The position numbers were made by a program, and so were the translations under genes. Shown piece by piece: positions 8,023-17,063 of a stretch of DNA of 64,000 bases. Source of the stretch: JASSUD01 sp031963045 (GTDB taxonomy: Bacteria; Pseudomonadota; Gammaproteobacteria; Burkholderiales; Burkholderiaceae); contig JASSUK010000019.1 of the NCBI GenBank assembly GCA_031963045.1, forward strand, positions 1-64,000. The letters run 5' to 3'. Each line of letters opens with the position of its first letter. Within the stretch, counting starts at the first letter, position 1. The notes beneath the pieces are model-generated. The model was not told the DNA's origin and ran no database searches. It saw only the letters and a program-made list of their open reading frames with translations.

Positions 8023-9495
8023 ATGCTTATATCGCTCAGTCCTACTATTTTTGATGCAGGTCAGCTATTCAGGGGCCGTGGTGAAGGCGCAAAAAGTACG
8101 GTTCAAGATCAAAAAAAATTTATTAGTAAGTGCGCTCCGCTCAGCAAACTAATTCATAATCACACTTCACCGGATGGGGTTGCGCGCCTCTCGCGTTGGT
8201 ATAAGGGTAAGTTGCTTCCTGAAGAGGACACAGAAAGCTGGAATTCTTACTTATTTAAGGTAGGATCGCTAGTAGGTTATGGATTGGGTCTTTTTCAGGA
8301 CCTAGATGCACTTTCTGAAAAAGCTAATGCATTACATACTGCTTTTAATGCGTTAGCGCCCGAAGAGCAAGAGTACGAACAGCCCCGTATTCAGGAAAAA
8401 TTGCAAGCTATTTATGCAGAACAGCAAACCATTTATGCTTTGCTAGATAGAGCCCCAGAAGAGAACCGAGAAGATTCGCCAGTTTTAAAAAAAATGCAAG
8501 AAATGGGCATGGATCTTGTATCAACGGGTTTGATGCAACACATGCAAGTCGTGAATCAAGAACTATTACACATAGAGCAAGAAGAAGAGCCTCATATTAC
8601 TTCGCTAGCGAAGTATGTGGTTTCAGTGCCTAGAACAGAGACAGTGATTGGCAGCATTGCAGCCCTTGTGGGGGCGCTCGGAGTGATTCTGCAAATACCC
8701 ACTATTGTATGTGTCCTGTCTGCTTTTCTTGCTATTTCAATGATTATAATCCGATGTGTTAAATCTATAATTTCAGATAAGCATCATGCTAAAAAACATG
8801 ACATGCTTATACTTCAAGAGGTAATGAGCCAATATATGGAAACGGTAAACAATGCCATTAGGGCTATTTTTCAAATTAAACAAGACACTACGGATATTAA
8901 GGGTACCCTTGGACGCTTAGAGGAAAAAATCAATAACGCTCCACCCCCCATTACCTATAATGTAATTCAGGTTGTCGACCCAAAATACCTTCTCCCACCT
9001 GAACAGCAGCTGCTTTTAGCGCAGGGTTCCGCAACGCGACCAGCCATTACGCTTTCTAGGGAAGGACAAGAATCAGCGAAAACGCTTGTCAATTACCAGC
9101 CAAGAGCACATAAAACCTCATTCGGTTCAGTAACTTCAAATTCCTCGAGTGCCTCTGCATCACCAATTATTGGGAGGTTCCCTAGTCCTGAAATAGAAGA
9201 GGAAGATAGCTCCTTTACTCAACACAATGCTTCATCCTCTAAAGGTAAAGGAAGGGCTGAACCTATTATTTTTGAAGAACCTAATATTGATGAACTCCTT
9301 TCATCCGATTCAGAATCAGATTCTGATGAAGTGCTAACAGCAGAAGAAAAAACGCAACTCAAAAAAGCAAGGGCGCAAAGAAAAGCAGAAAAAAACGCGA
9401 AGATTAGAGCTTTTGCTCTGCAATTTGAAGAACAACAAAAAAAGATAAATAAGCAAGCCGCTATTCTTAATGCGCTTGGCGTTAATGTTAACTAA
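8023..9495 (+). CDS. Large hypothetical protein with bilobed membrane segment and acidic Ser-rich tail (490 aa)
   Basis: AAGGTAG precedes the ATG. Residues 1-200 are soluble and largely helical. Residues about 207-250 form one hydrophobic block (IGSIAALVGALGVILQ, then IVCVLSAFLAISMIII) read as a hairpin. Residues 265-310 look coiled-coil-like. After 360 the chain is Ser-rich and low-complexity, followed at about 422-444 by IDELLSSDSESDSDEVLTAEE, a motif shared with the protein at 5305-5973, and ending in a Lys/Glu-rich coiled coil. No enzyme motif is seen. Architecture and neighbourhood suggest a secreted or host-membrane effector; this is inference. Confidence 0.65.
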   Translation: MLISLSPTIFDAGQLFRGRGEGAKSTVQDQKKFISKCAPLSKLIHNHTSPDGVARLSRWYKGKLLPEEDTESWNSYLFKVGSLVGYGLGLFQDLDALSEKANALHTAFNALAPEEQEYEQPRIQEKLQAIYAEQQTIYALLDRAPEENREDSPVLKKMQEMGMDLVSTGLMQHMQVVNQELLHIEQEEEPHITSLAKYVVSVPRTETVIGSIAALVGALGVILQIPTIVCVLSAFLAISMIIIRCVKSIISDKHHAKKHDMLILQEVMSQYMETVNNAIRAIFQIKQDTTDIKGTLGRLEEKINNAPPPITYNVIQVVDPKYLLPPEQQLLLAQGSATRPAITLSREGQESAKTLVNYQPRAHKTSFGSVTSNSSSASASPIIGRFPSPEIEEEDSSFTQHNASSSKGKGRAEPIIFEEPNIDELLSSDSESDSDEVLTAEEKTQLKKARAQRKAEKNAKIRAFALQFEEQQKKINKQAAILNALGVNVN

Positions 9496-9507
9496 CGTTT
9501 ATATAGT

Positions 9508-9532
9508 GGAGCGCGAAATTCTATAGCGCTCC
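9508..9532. terminator. Short GC-rich hairpin
   Basis: GGAGCGC and GCGCTCC pair around an 11-base loop, 12 bp after the stop of 8023-9495 and just before the end of the convergent gene at 9553. It is likely a weak shared terminator. Confidence 0.45.
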
Positions 9533-9552
9533 ATCTCATCCGTATATTTCTA

Positions 9553-10254
9553 CTATACCAACAATGCCTCTATTGCGTACATAGCTCTTAACCTTTCGAC
9601 ATTGCTCGGGTCTTCTGCCACGGCCAGTATAATTTCTAACTTTGCCATAAGCATTGTATTTGGAGGTGAGAACACCTGGTTTTGATTTGCTACACGTTCT
9701 TTAAGCGCATTCAGTGCAGCTCTTGCTGGTATCGCAGCAGTCGTGGCTTGTTGTGATGTCAGAAGCTCTGAGCTCATTCCTTCTGTAAACTCCTCTATAC
9801 CTAAACCTGATAAATAGCCTGTAAGAATATCCTGCAGCGCTACTAATACTTTTGTATCTCTCACAAACTCTTCTCGACTATCTACTCTTTCTTGCGCAAG
9901 CATTACCCAAAAATAGGGCACTATCGTAAGAAAAATCGTACCTGACAGAATAAGCAGGCTTATCGCAGGGGCTGTGAGAGACCAGAACGAGACGCTGGCA
10001 ATGCAACCTGCAATCATACCCACACCCAAGAACGACTTTACAAATACATTATTCCCTCGTGCGCATAGGAGCGTCCATGCAGATAAAGGTTGGATAGAGT
10101 CCAAAAAACTATGCTGTGGAACTGGCGGTGTTTCAGAAAGTAAAGGAAGCTGCTCTGCTGCTTCTGCGTCAGCAGTAATAGGATTTATAGTATCGGTCCT
10201 AGCTACCGCGCCATATGACAATGGAAGAAGAGGATACGTTCCAACAGGGTTCAT
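9553..10254 (-). CDS. Hypothetical protein with bilobed membrane hairpin (233 aa)
   Basis: AGGAAA precedes the ATG. The N-terminal 70 residues are polar and Pro-rich. Residues about 74-119 form two closely spaced hydrophobic segments (FLGVGMIAGCIASVSFW, then ISLLILSGTIFLTIVPYF). The remaining 110 residues are soluble and helical. No known motif. The hairpin-with-polar-ends design matches 5305-5973, 8023-9495, 10799-11635, 11795-12325 and 29500-29919, though I see no overall sequence similarity. Function unknown. Confidence 0.65.
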   Translation of the reverse strand: MNPVGTYPLLPLSYGAVARTDTINPITADAEAAEQLPLLSETPPVPQHSFLDSIQPLSAWTLLCARGNNVFVKSFLGVGMIAGCIASVSFWSLTAPAISLLILSGTIFLTIVPYFWVMLAQERVDSREEFVRDTKVLVALQDILTGYLSGLGIEEFTEGMSSELLTSQQATTAAIPARAALNALKERVANQNQVFSPPNTMLMAKLEIILAVAEDPSNVERLRAMYAIEALLV

Positions 10255-10529
10255 TGATATATTTCCTATGCTAGTAAGCCATTTTTTTCAAATAGAAAAA
10301 ATGAAGGAGGTGCATAACGCACCTCTTATACATATCAAGCAGTGTTTAATAAATCGCATAAACTACCGAAATAGCATTGGGAAATAGGCAATCTTTCGTG
10401 TATTAAACTTATATTTATTAGCTATCTAAAGCGTGGTCAAGAAAATTTTTGAAGGTTCGTTATTCTATTTTTATACTTTTGGACCATATAGGAGAAGCTA
10501 TTATTTATTCGCCGTAACCGCACAAGCAT
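10255..10529. other. AT-rich intergenic, nothing recognised
   Basis: The gap contains the promoter region of the minus-strand gene at 9553 and otherwise AT-rich sequence without a supported frame. It borders the IS66 relic on the right. Confidence 0.35.
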
Positions 10530-10740
10530 CTATATGTGGCGATATTCTTGTGCTAGTCGATCTGGATTTTGTAATAAAAATTTTACTTCTTCCCACACAG
10601 CTATTTCTATAGCGTGGCGTAGAGGCAGCAGCTGATCAATAAGCAAGTGGGGAGCTTTTTAGCGTATCTTTGATCCATGCAGCAGGCTCAATGCCACCTC
10701 GCTTAGCGGTAGCGAGGTTAATTTAGCCGCGTCAATGTGT
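10530..10740 (-). pseudogene. C-terminal scrap of an IS66-family transposase (tnpC)
   Basis: Minus-strand frames read INLATAKRGGIEPAAWIKDT, then after a frameshift LIDQLLPLRHA, ending at a TAG at 10530-10532. IS66 TnpC proteins typically end with an (N/G)TAKLNG(I/V)(D/E)P.AWL.D.L block followed by RIDELLPW. Stops upstream and the frameshift show it is dead. It marks an old IS66 insertion between two membrane-protein genes. Confidence 0.65.
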
Positions 10741-10798
10741 GGCTAGTGTATCGCTTACGGAGAGATTGTGAATGTGCGCTAATAGCGTATTTATGCCA

Positions 10799-11635
10799 TC
10801 AAGCGCATATCAATAAGGGGTGCCGTACTTCCTGTTGGCTTTCGACTGGCTCTGCTGTATTAGATCCGCCATCGCCTTGAGTAGACGCTGACTCTGATTC
10901 TGGATTGAGCGTGTATTTAAAGCAGAACATAAAGCCGCCTCCAATCGCAAGTGCCGCTGCGGTTATGTAGTTGAGGGCTATTGCCAATTCTCGGATAGGA
11001 AGCCCTATGACACAGTTCAAAAGTGGGCTGAGAGAACAGCTAGCGAAGAAAGAAGCCACTGCGCAATCCATAAAATATGTTGTTCTGTCCGCAAAAAATG
11101 AAGTCTTTTCCTCCCGATCTTTTTGTGTTTCTGTTGTGGACGGATTAAGAGCATTTTGTATTGATTTTTTCTCTTGCGTCAACGACTCTTTTTGCTTAAG
11201 TAAATAAAAAGAATAAAGAGATATACCATTTGAAATTACAAATGCGCCTACACATAGGATGCTGCAAGCTATCTGTAGCCCTAAGAGAGGAAATCCAACT
11301 ATCGGTATACATCCCACTAATGGAGTGACGGCAAACTTCGTCAATAGATAAACCAAGATGCTACTGTCTAAAATAGTATCCCGCATCTTTTTGTAGCCAT
11401 CTATGCTTTTTTGAAGCTTTTGAATTTCTGCTTCTAGCTCTTCAATGCGAGAAGAATTAGCAGCATTATCGCTAGCCTCAAGATGACTGTATAAGGTAGT
11501 AGCAATAGTCGGGAATAGTCGCGCTTGTTTCGCTTCGCTGATGCGTTGTGAATTAGCATCATTACTGCTGCCTTCCCGAGGATTATGTGGGGTAAAAGTA
11601 GCAGGTTGGGTAGCTAAAGTTGAAAATAGGGGCAT
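10799..11635 (-). CDS. Hypothetical protein with two membrane hairpins and coiled coil (278 aa)
   Basis: Residues 1-60 are polar; 62-90 form a coiled coil (IEELEAEIQKLQKSIDG). Residues about 91-146 hold two hydrophobic segments, 147-165 is charged, and 188-240 hold a second hydrophobic pair. The tail is Ser/Glu-rich. AAGG lies about 12 bases before the ATG. This is the only protein of the local set with two hairpins. No family recognised; a coiled coil next to bilobed membrane segments is a layout seen in membrane-remodelling effectors of intracellular bacteria, which is only an analogy. Confidence 0.65.
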   Translation of the reverse strand: MPLFSTLATQPATFTPHNPREGSSNDANSQRISEAKQARLFPTIATTLYSHLEASDNAANSSRIEELEAEIQKLQKSIDGYKKMRDTILDSSILVYLLTKFAVTPLVGCIPIVGFPLLGLQIACSILCVGAFVISNGISLYSFYLLKQKESLTQEKKSIQNALNPSTTETQKDREEKTSFFADRTTYFMDCAVASFFASCSLSPLLNCVIGLPIRELAIALNYITAAALAIGGGFMFCFKYTLNPESESASTQGDGGSNTAEPVESQQEVRHPLLICA

Positions 11636-11794
11636 GGCATGGGCCTTAAGCTATCTTTTCTGCTGCTTTCGCAGCAATGGGGGCGATATATCTCGCCCTA
11701 GGAAAGAATGGTGTTTTAGTAGTTTATTAAATGAGAAAGGAACTTTTGCATCGGTGAGATGCGGGTAAGCTTTTGCACATTGAATGATTGCGAA

Positions 11795-12325
11795 TCAAAC
11801 AATGTTTTTCCCGAAGCAATTCATTTCCATTGGGGTTAACATTTTTAACGGATCGAGCCAGATAGCTGCTTGAAAGAGTAATGTGCTAACGATAGCCACG
11901 AGCAATGGAAGAGGGATGCAAGCCACGGGCGTCCCAGAAGCAACTAAGAGACAGCATACAACCAGCGAAGGGCCACCTACAATGAAGCCGAGTACAGCGG
12001 GAACATACTCTCTAACGAAGGATTTTATTACATCAAGTAATCTCTCCTCCATTACCTCAAATAATCTCTCTCCTCCAGCCTCATTGGGCAGAGTGGCCCA
12101 TTCATCTTCTATTAGATCCGTGATGAATGGTGCAGGCTTATTAACAAATCCTAAAGGGCGAGTAGAGTTGCTTGCAGTATGAAAGACAGAGGCTATATTT
12201 TCTGGCTGAGATGTTACTTTGGTGGAGTCAGCTGTAACCTTGCTATGGGTAGAGGGCAAGAGGTAGAGCGGTAAAAAATCGGCAGGCATTAAGTGGTTGC
12301 GTTCTACCATTGCCGCAGTTTGCAT
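11795..12325 (-). CDS. Hypothetical protein with bilobed membrane hairpin (176 aa)
   Basis: The ATG at 12325 is preferred over an in-frame TTG at 12337 because TGAGGA lies six bases before it. The first 95 residues are polar. Residues about 108-155 form a hydrophobic hairpin (VPAVLGFIVGGPSLVVCCLL, then IPLPLLVAIVSTLLFQAAIW), followed by a short tail. No known domain. Same layout as its neighbours to the left and same strand as 10799-11635, from which it is separated by 159 bp. Confidence 0.6.
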   Translation of the reverse strand: MQTAAMVERNHLMPADFLPLYLLPSTHSKVTADSTKVTSQPENIASVFHTASNSTRPLGFVNKPAPFITDLIEDEWATLPNEAGGERLFEVMEERLLDVIKSFVREYVPAVLGFIVGGPSLVVCCLLVASGTPVACIPLPLLVAIVSTLLFQAAIWLDPLKMLTPMEMNCFGKNIV

Positions 12326-12579
12326 GTTATTCCTCAAAATAAGAATCTTCTTATACTATTTATTGCTATCTTCCATAGGTTGTTATGAATTAGTTCCGAG
12401 AATCTAGTTCCACGTTTTTAAATTAATCCAAATTGGCTATGTTGAAAAAAGATAGGCGTGCAGTATTTTTTTCTGAAAAAAATTTTAGAAAAATATTATA
12501 ACCTTTGGCAACTCTACGTGCTTGAATACCTAGTCAGACGCTACGGGGATTCGATCTCGAGATAAAAAATATAATGAAA

Positions 12580-14988
12580 TCAATTTGATAATACCCGCAA
12601 CACCTGCGCATCTTTTTGAATGGATTCAGAGGCAGAGATCATTTGTTTGCATTGATGAGCGAGGAGTTTGATTTCGTGTGCGAGGTCTGTGGAGGATTCG
12701 GCTGAGTTTTCTGTGACTTGGTCGTATTCGGCTTGTAAGGCCAGGTTATCGAGCTCTCGTAGCATATGAAGGGTGTGCTGAGCTTGCGCTTCAGTGGGCG
12801 TTGTATTTGAGCTGGGTGGATTATGGGGTAGGGTGAGTGCTGGGTTGCTCGGTATAGGTAGTGTGGTTGATAGAGCCGTTTCTGCGAGGTTATCGGTTGA
12901 GGTAGAGGAGGCAGGTATTTCTACATGGTGCTCTGCGCGCGCAAGATGGTCATCAATAGTGGTCAGTGCATTATGTAGGGCTTGGGGCTGAGTGGTTTGC
13001 GCTAGCGTAATAAGCGGTGCCACCGCGGTGAGTTGGCCTGCGAGTACATGGCTTTGAATCAGTAAATCATTGAGTTCAACTGCACATTTTTGCTGTGCTT
13101 TAGGTTCTAGCATCATGCGCGAGAAAGCCGTGCCCAGATTGGCAAATGCGATATGCATATTTTTACGAGCTAGCCGGCAGTCGACATCGCGCTCGGCAAA
13201 TAAAGTAGCCTGTGCTCTTTGTGCTGCGTAATCGGATCCTTCTGTTAGCGTTGGATCTAGCTTTGTATGGAGTGTGGTGATGGCTTTGAAGTAGTGACGC
13301 ATGGAGCCAATTACTTCTCGAATTAAGGGGCCCATAACGCGGTATTCCCAGTAAGGGAATAGGTGGCTGATGGTAATAGCGATAGCACAGCCAATAGCAG
13401 TGTCGAGCGCACGCTCACCAATTAAACGAAAGCTTTCTGGTGCAAGCAGGTTATACAAAATTAAAACGTAAGAAGAGGTAAACACTACGCTGGTCGGGTA
13501 GTGAAAGAGCGAGAAACTATAGCTCAGTACCAAGCAGGTAAACATGAGCGTCATCAAAATGATGGGCGATTTCACAAAAAATACTAAAACCAGGCTTGCT
13601 GCACATCCTATAAAGGTGCCTACTAAACGTTGTGCATTGTATTGTTTGGTGAGAGAGAAACCGGGTTTCAAAATAACGATGCTGGTTAGACAAATCCAAT
13701 AGCTATTGGTTAGGGGCAAAAATTTACCTAGCCATAATCCAAGCGCTACCGCGGTGCTCATGCGCAATGCATGGCGAAAGGTAGGGGAGGCCAATTTAAG
13801 ATTAGAAAAAAGCTGCCCTATCGATACATCGCGGTATTTGAGAAAGCGCTGTAGGGCTTGATTGATAATCAATTCAGCAGGCGCACCTGCTAAGGCAGAT
13901 TGCTCGCCTGGTTGGGTATGCGCGCGCATTTTTTTTATGAGTCGCGATACGCTTTTGCAGCGCTCGCAAGCTGCTACTAGTGCGGCATAGGCTTCAGGAT
14001 GTTGAACGGGAAATTGCTTGCGGCGAAGTACGTCAATCTCATAGTCCAGGGCGCGTAATTCTGCTTTGACGCGGCTGCGACGCTCAAGAGGGCGATTTTG
14101 AAGTGCAGCAAGTCCTACTTCTTCGAGATCTTGGGCGCTTTTTTCTAGGAAGTCGTGGAAAAAAACCAAAATGTCAGAGGCGCCAAATGTGGCGCGCATC
14201 AATGCATATTCTGCATGGGCAGCCACAATCATATTGTGTAAATCGACAATATGAATAAATAAATTAAAGAGCAGAGTGCGGCGCACATCTAGTTTTTTGG
14301 AGCGTAATTCCGGCAGGTTGCGCAACACAATATCGCGTGCTGCATCTTGTAAATTGACAGCAGCAACCTGTTTGGTGATGAGCAGCGCATAGCAATCTTC
14401 TAGATCGGTATCTAAACGATAAAAACGTGCTCTGGCTCGTAAATACTGTGCAGTCGCTAAAACGCTTTCAGCAATTGCTTGTTGTTCTAGGCGTGCGTTT
14501 TGCCAGCGACTGACGAGCGTGCTCCAGTAGGTATACCAAAGCCCCCCTACTAGTACCCAACATGCGTTTAGCAGTGCTTCTTCCGATGTGAAGTGTTTAT
14601 TGAGGGTGACCGCCATCACAAATAAAGCACCGAAGCTGATTTGCGGCCATCTAAATCCATAGGCTACCAGCATCGAAAATAAGAAGGTCAATGGCACAAT
14701 GGTAAGCCACATGGGCGCAGACCACCCTGTGGCTAAGCCCGTAATGAGGGCAGATACAAAGCTAATAAGCGAGCACATCAACATATCGTTGTGCTTGTGT
14801 TTTAGCGGTCCTGGCATATCGACTGCGCAGGCTGCAAGTGCGCCAGTTGAGAGGGTGAACCCTAGCCCTGGATTATGAAAGACCAGCAGCAGCACTACAG
14901 GTGGCAGGGAAAGCCCAGCTGCAATACGCAGGCCGCCATAAAAATATTGGCTGTATAAAAAACGCTGGATATGGGTGGCGTAGCGCAT
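12580..14988 (-). CDS. yccS: YccS/YhfK-type FUSC-family inner-membrane protein (802 aa)
   Basis: The protein has the classic duplicated layout of YccS proteins. A first membrane block lies at about residues 15-160, a long soluble helical middle at 165-390, a second membrane block at 400-560 (ALRMSTAVALGLWLGKFLPL, then YWICLTSIVILKPGFSLTKQ, a typical FUSC signature) and a cytosolic tail. Members of the family are related to aromatic-acid efflux pumps; substrates are mostly unknown. The C-terminal 100 residues are unusually rich in Thr, Pro and Ala. It stands alone on the minus strand. The family assignment is solid, the transport function is not. Confidence 0.85.
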   Translation of the reverse strand: MRYATHIQRFLYSQYFYGGLRIAAGLSLPPVVLLLVFHNPGLGFTLSTGALAACAVDMPGPLKHKHNDMLMCSLISFVSALITGLATGWSAPMWLTIVPLTFLFSMLVAYGFRWPQISFGALFVMAVTLNKHFTSEEALLNACWVLVGGLWYTYWSTLVSRWQNARLEQQAIAESVLATAQYLRARARFYRLDTDLEDCYALLITKQVAAVNLQDAARDIVLRNLPELRSKKLDVRRTLLFNLFIHIVDLHNMIVAAHAEYALMRATFGASDILVFFHDFLEKSAQDLEEVGLAALQNRPLERRSRVKAELRALDYEIDVLRRKQFPVQHPEAYAALVAACERCKSVSRLIKKMRAHTQPGEQSALAGAPAELIINQALQRFLKYRDVSIGQLFSNLKLASPTFRHALRMSTAVALGLWLGKFLPLTNSYWICLTSIVILKPGFSLTKQYNAQRLVGTFIGCAASLVLVFFVKSPIILMTLMFTCLVLSYSFSLFHYPTSVVFTSSYVLILYNLLAPESFRLIGERALDTAIGCAIAITISHLFPYWEYRVMGPLIREVIGSMRHYFKAITTLHTKLDPTLTEGSDYAAQRAQATLFAERDVDCRLARKNMHIAFANLGTAFSRMMLEPKAQQKCAVELNDLLIQSHVLAGQLTAVAPLITLAQTTQPQALHNALTTIDDHLARAEHHVEIPASSTSTDNLAETALSTTLPIPSNPALTLPHNPPSSNTTPTEAQAQHTLHMLRELDNLALQAEYDQVTENSAESSTDLAHEIKLLAHQCKQMISASESIQKDAQVLRVLSN

Positions 14989-15101
14989 GTGCAGTCGTAA
15001 GTTTAGATTCAGTTTAATCTGACAGATTAAACATCTATGAGGAAGGCATACATAATATAAAAGAACGTATATTCCAGGGAATATATTTGCATAGGGAATG
15101 T

Positions 15102-16874
15102 ATGTCTTTACAAATTTTTTCTAGTGTCCATCCGTCTTTCACGTGCCGGCTGCACGCTGCAATACCCGTTAAAAAGCAAGTACTTACTCTTTTTTCACGA
15201 AAAGAGGCATCCGACGCTGATTTTTGCCCCAGGCAACAGAGGGAGTCTCTTCGTAAATCTGCACAGATAGATAGGTCCGAAGTAGATGCACTACCTAGCG
15301 TAGGTGCTCAGCTATCGCACGTTCAACAGTCGGGTGTAGAACTATGCGCAATATTGCCGCCAGAGCTGTGGGCTTTGATTTTTGATCATCTTCCGCTCCA
15401 AGATATGTATCGCGCTAGAGGAGTGAGCCGGCCGGCTCACGACATTATAAATAGCCTTTTGCCGGTTGCTCCTCGATCGCATTTATTTAAAGATCAGGCG
15501 GATATAAACTGTTTTTTGGCCACTTATGATGCCAAAGATAGCGGCCGGGCTATACGTGCTTTATATTATTTGGTTCACTCTAAACAAGCTCAATGTGGAT
15601 ACATTCCGGATATAAAAAAAATATTAGCCTTGCCGGATAAAAATAGAGAATTGAATGTATTAATCGAAGCGTGTTCTTTTGAAGAAAAACAAATAGAGAC
15701 ATTAAAAAATACTGCATGGAGTGTGGCTCAGCTACATTATATAAAGTCTTCAAATTTTATTCTGGAGCGTGTGCGGGGTGCGGAGTTAAATCTCGATCAT
15801 TTTTTAAAAATCCCTGACGAATATTTAAAGTTCAAAGTATTTGACATACTGTGGATTGGCCAGAGGCAAGTAATGGTCGATATGGTGGCCAGTGGCTTTT
15901 TTCTAAATATGCGTGATAGCTTTGGCCTTGCTCCCATACATCACTGTGCCATTGAAGGAAATACTCGGCTGCTTAAGGAATTGCTGGGCTATGCTCCTAA
16001 TGTGCATATCACTGATTATCAAGGGCGTACAGCCTTGCATTATGCTGCCAAGAAAAAAAATGCAGATATGGTTGCGTGCTTGCTAGAGCATGGCGCTAGT
16101 GCGCAGAGTATAGATGCCGCAGAATGCACTCCTTTGCTTTATGCAATAAAAAATCATTGTAAAGAAAATGCCCGTATTCTCATTCCAAAAATGGCGCAAT
16201 GTGATGATATAGACTTAATAGGTATGAGCGCACTGCATTATGCGGTGAGGTACCATGATCTGGATATATGCCTCGCATTGCTCGAGAAAAACGCCAGTGT
16301 AAAAATACCTAATGCGCAGGGCCATACTGCTTTGCACTATGCCGTTATACGGAAATTTTCAGCATCTTTTAAATTGCTTGTAGAAGCTGGCGCCGATGTG
16401 CATCAGGTGGGGAATAATAAATATACGGCCTATGTGAATCAAAAAGACGCTAGAGGATTGACTGCTTTGCACCATGCTGCTGAGCGCGGAAGTATAGAAG
16501 CGGTTCTTTTTCTGATAGAACATGGTGGTAATTTGCATGCACGAGATCATTATGGGCGCACTCCTTTGCACTGTGCTGCAATGAAAGGGCATGTACAGCT
16601 TATCTCTTTACTAAGTTCTGTCGATTTATGTGATCTAGCTTGTCATGCTGGGAAGACGGCACTGCACTACGCAGCCTTATCAGGTAACAGTCATACTGTA
16701 CGTATGCTGCTTCGGATAGGCGTGTCGCTTCCTTTACGTGACAAAAAAGGCAGGAATGCTTTTGAGTATGCGCTTAGAACTTTGCATTTCAAATCTGCAC
16801 AGGTTTTACTGGCTGCTTATATGCAAAGCTTGGCAAAGCGCTCTTTTTTTCATACTTTGCGCTCTATTAGATAA
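15102..16874 (+). CDS. F-box-like and ankyrin-repeat protein (590 aa)
   Basis: Residues about 84-125 read ILPPELWALIFDHLPLQDMY, the L-P-E-L..IF..L..D hallmark of an F-box. Residues about 270-575 hold roughly nine ankyrin repeats (GRTALHYAAKKKNADMVACL, GLTALHHAAERGSIEAVLFL). F-box proteins recruit Skp1 of eukaryotic SCF ubiquitin ligases, and ankyrins bind the target, so this is a likely effector acting in the host. The ATG at 15102 has AGGGA four bases upstream; an in-frame TTG at 15087 with AGGGA six bases upstream is an alternative. No secretion signal is visible. Confidence 0.85.
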   Translation: MSLQIFSSVHPSFTCRLHAAIPVKKQVLTLFSRKEASDADFCPRQQRESLRKSAQIDRSEVDALPSVGAQLSHVQQSGVELCAILPPELWALIFDHLPLQDMYRARGVSRPAHDIINSLLPVAPRSHLFKDQADINCFLATYDAKDSGRAIRALYYLVHSKQAQCGYIPDIKKILALPDKNRELNVLIEACSFEEKQIETLKNTAWSVAQLHYIKSSNFILERVRGAELNLDHFLKIPDEYLKFKVFDILWIGQRQVMVDMVASGFFLNMRDSFGLAPIHHCAIEGNTRLLKELLGYAPNVHITDYQGRTALHYAAKKKNADMVACLLEHGASAQSIDAAECTPLLYAIKNHCKENARILIPKMAQCDDIDLIGMSALHYAVRYHDLDICLALLEKNASVKIPNAQGHTALHYAVIRKFSASFKLLVEAGADVHQVGNNKYTAYVNQKDARGLTALHHAAERGSIEAVLFLIEHGGNLHARDHYGRTPLHCAAMKGHVQLISLLSSVDLCDLACHAGKTALHYAALSGNSHTVRMLLRIGVSLPLRDKKGRNAFEYALRTLHFKSAQVLLAAYMQSLAKRSFFHTLRSIR

Positions 16875-16935
16875 AGCGTATTTTGATAAGTTCCTAACCT
16901 TTTATCTTTAACCCTCATGTCTTTGCGATAGGGGT

Positions 16936-17063
16936 GGTTGGCGGTGAGGCACGAGCCCCAACATGATGACCACAGTCCTTTTGAAGCCGGCATGTACATG
17001 CCAAAAGTGATGATTACGAGTCAGTGGTGTGCATGTTGGGGTTCGTGCCTCACCACCAACCTA
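16936..17063. repeat. BIME/REP-like element 1
   Basis: The left arm 16936-16965 (GGTTGGCGGTGAGGCACGAG..CATG) is matched in inverse at 17032-17063. The right arm ends CAACCTAC, and its CTA forms the TAG stop codon of pgi on the minus strand. It is the first of thirteen related sites in the window. Confidence 0.85.
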
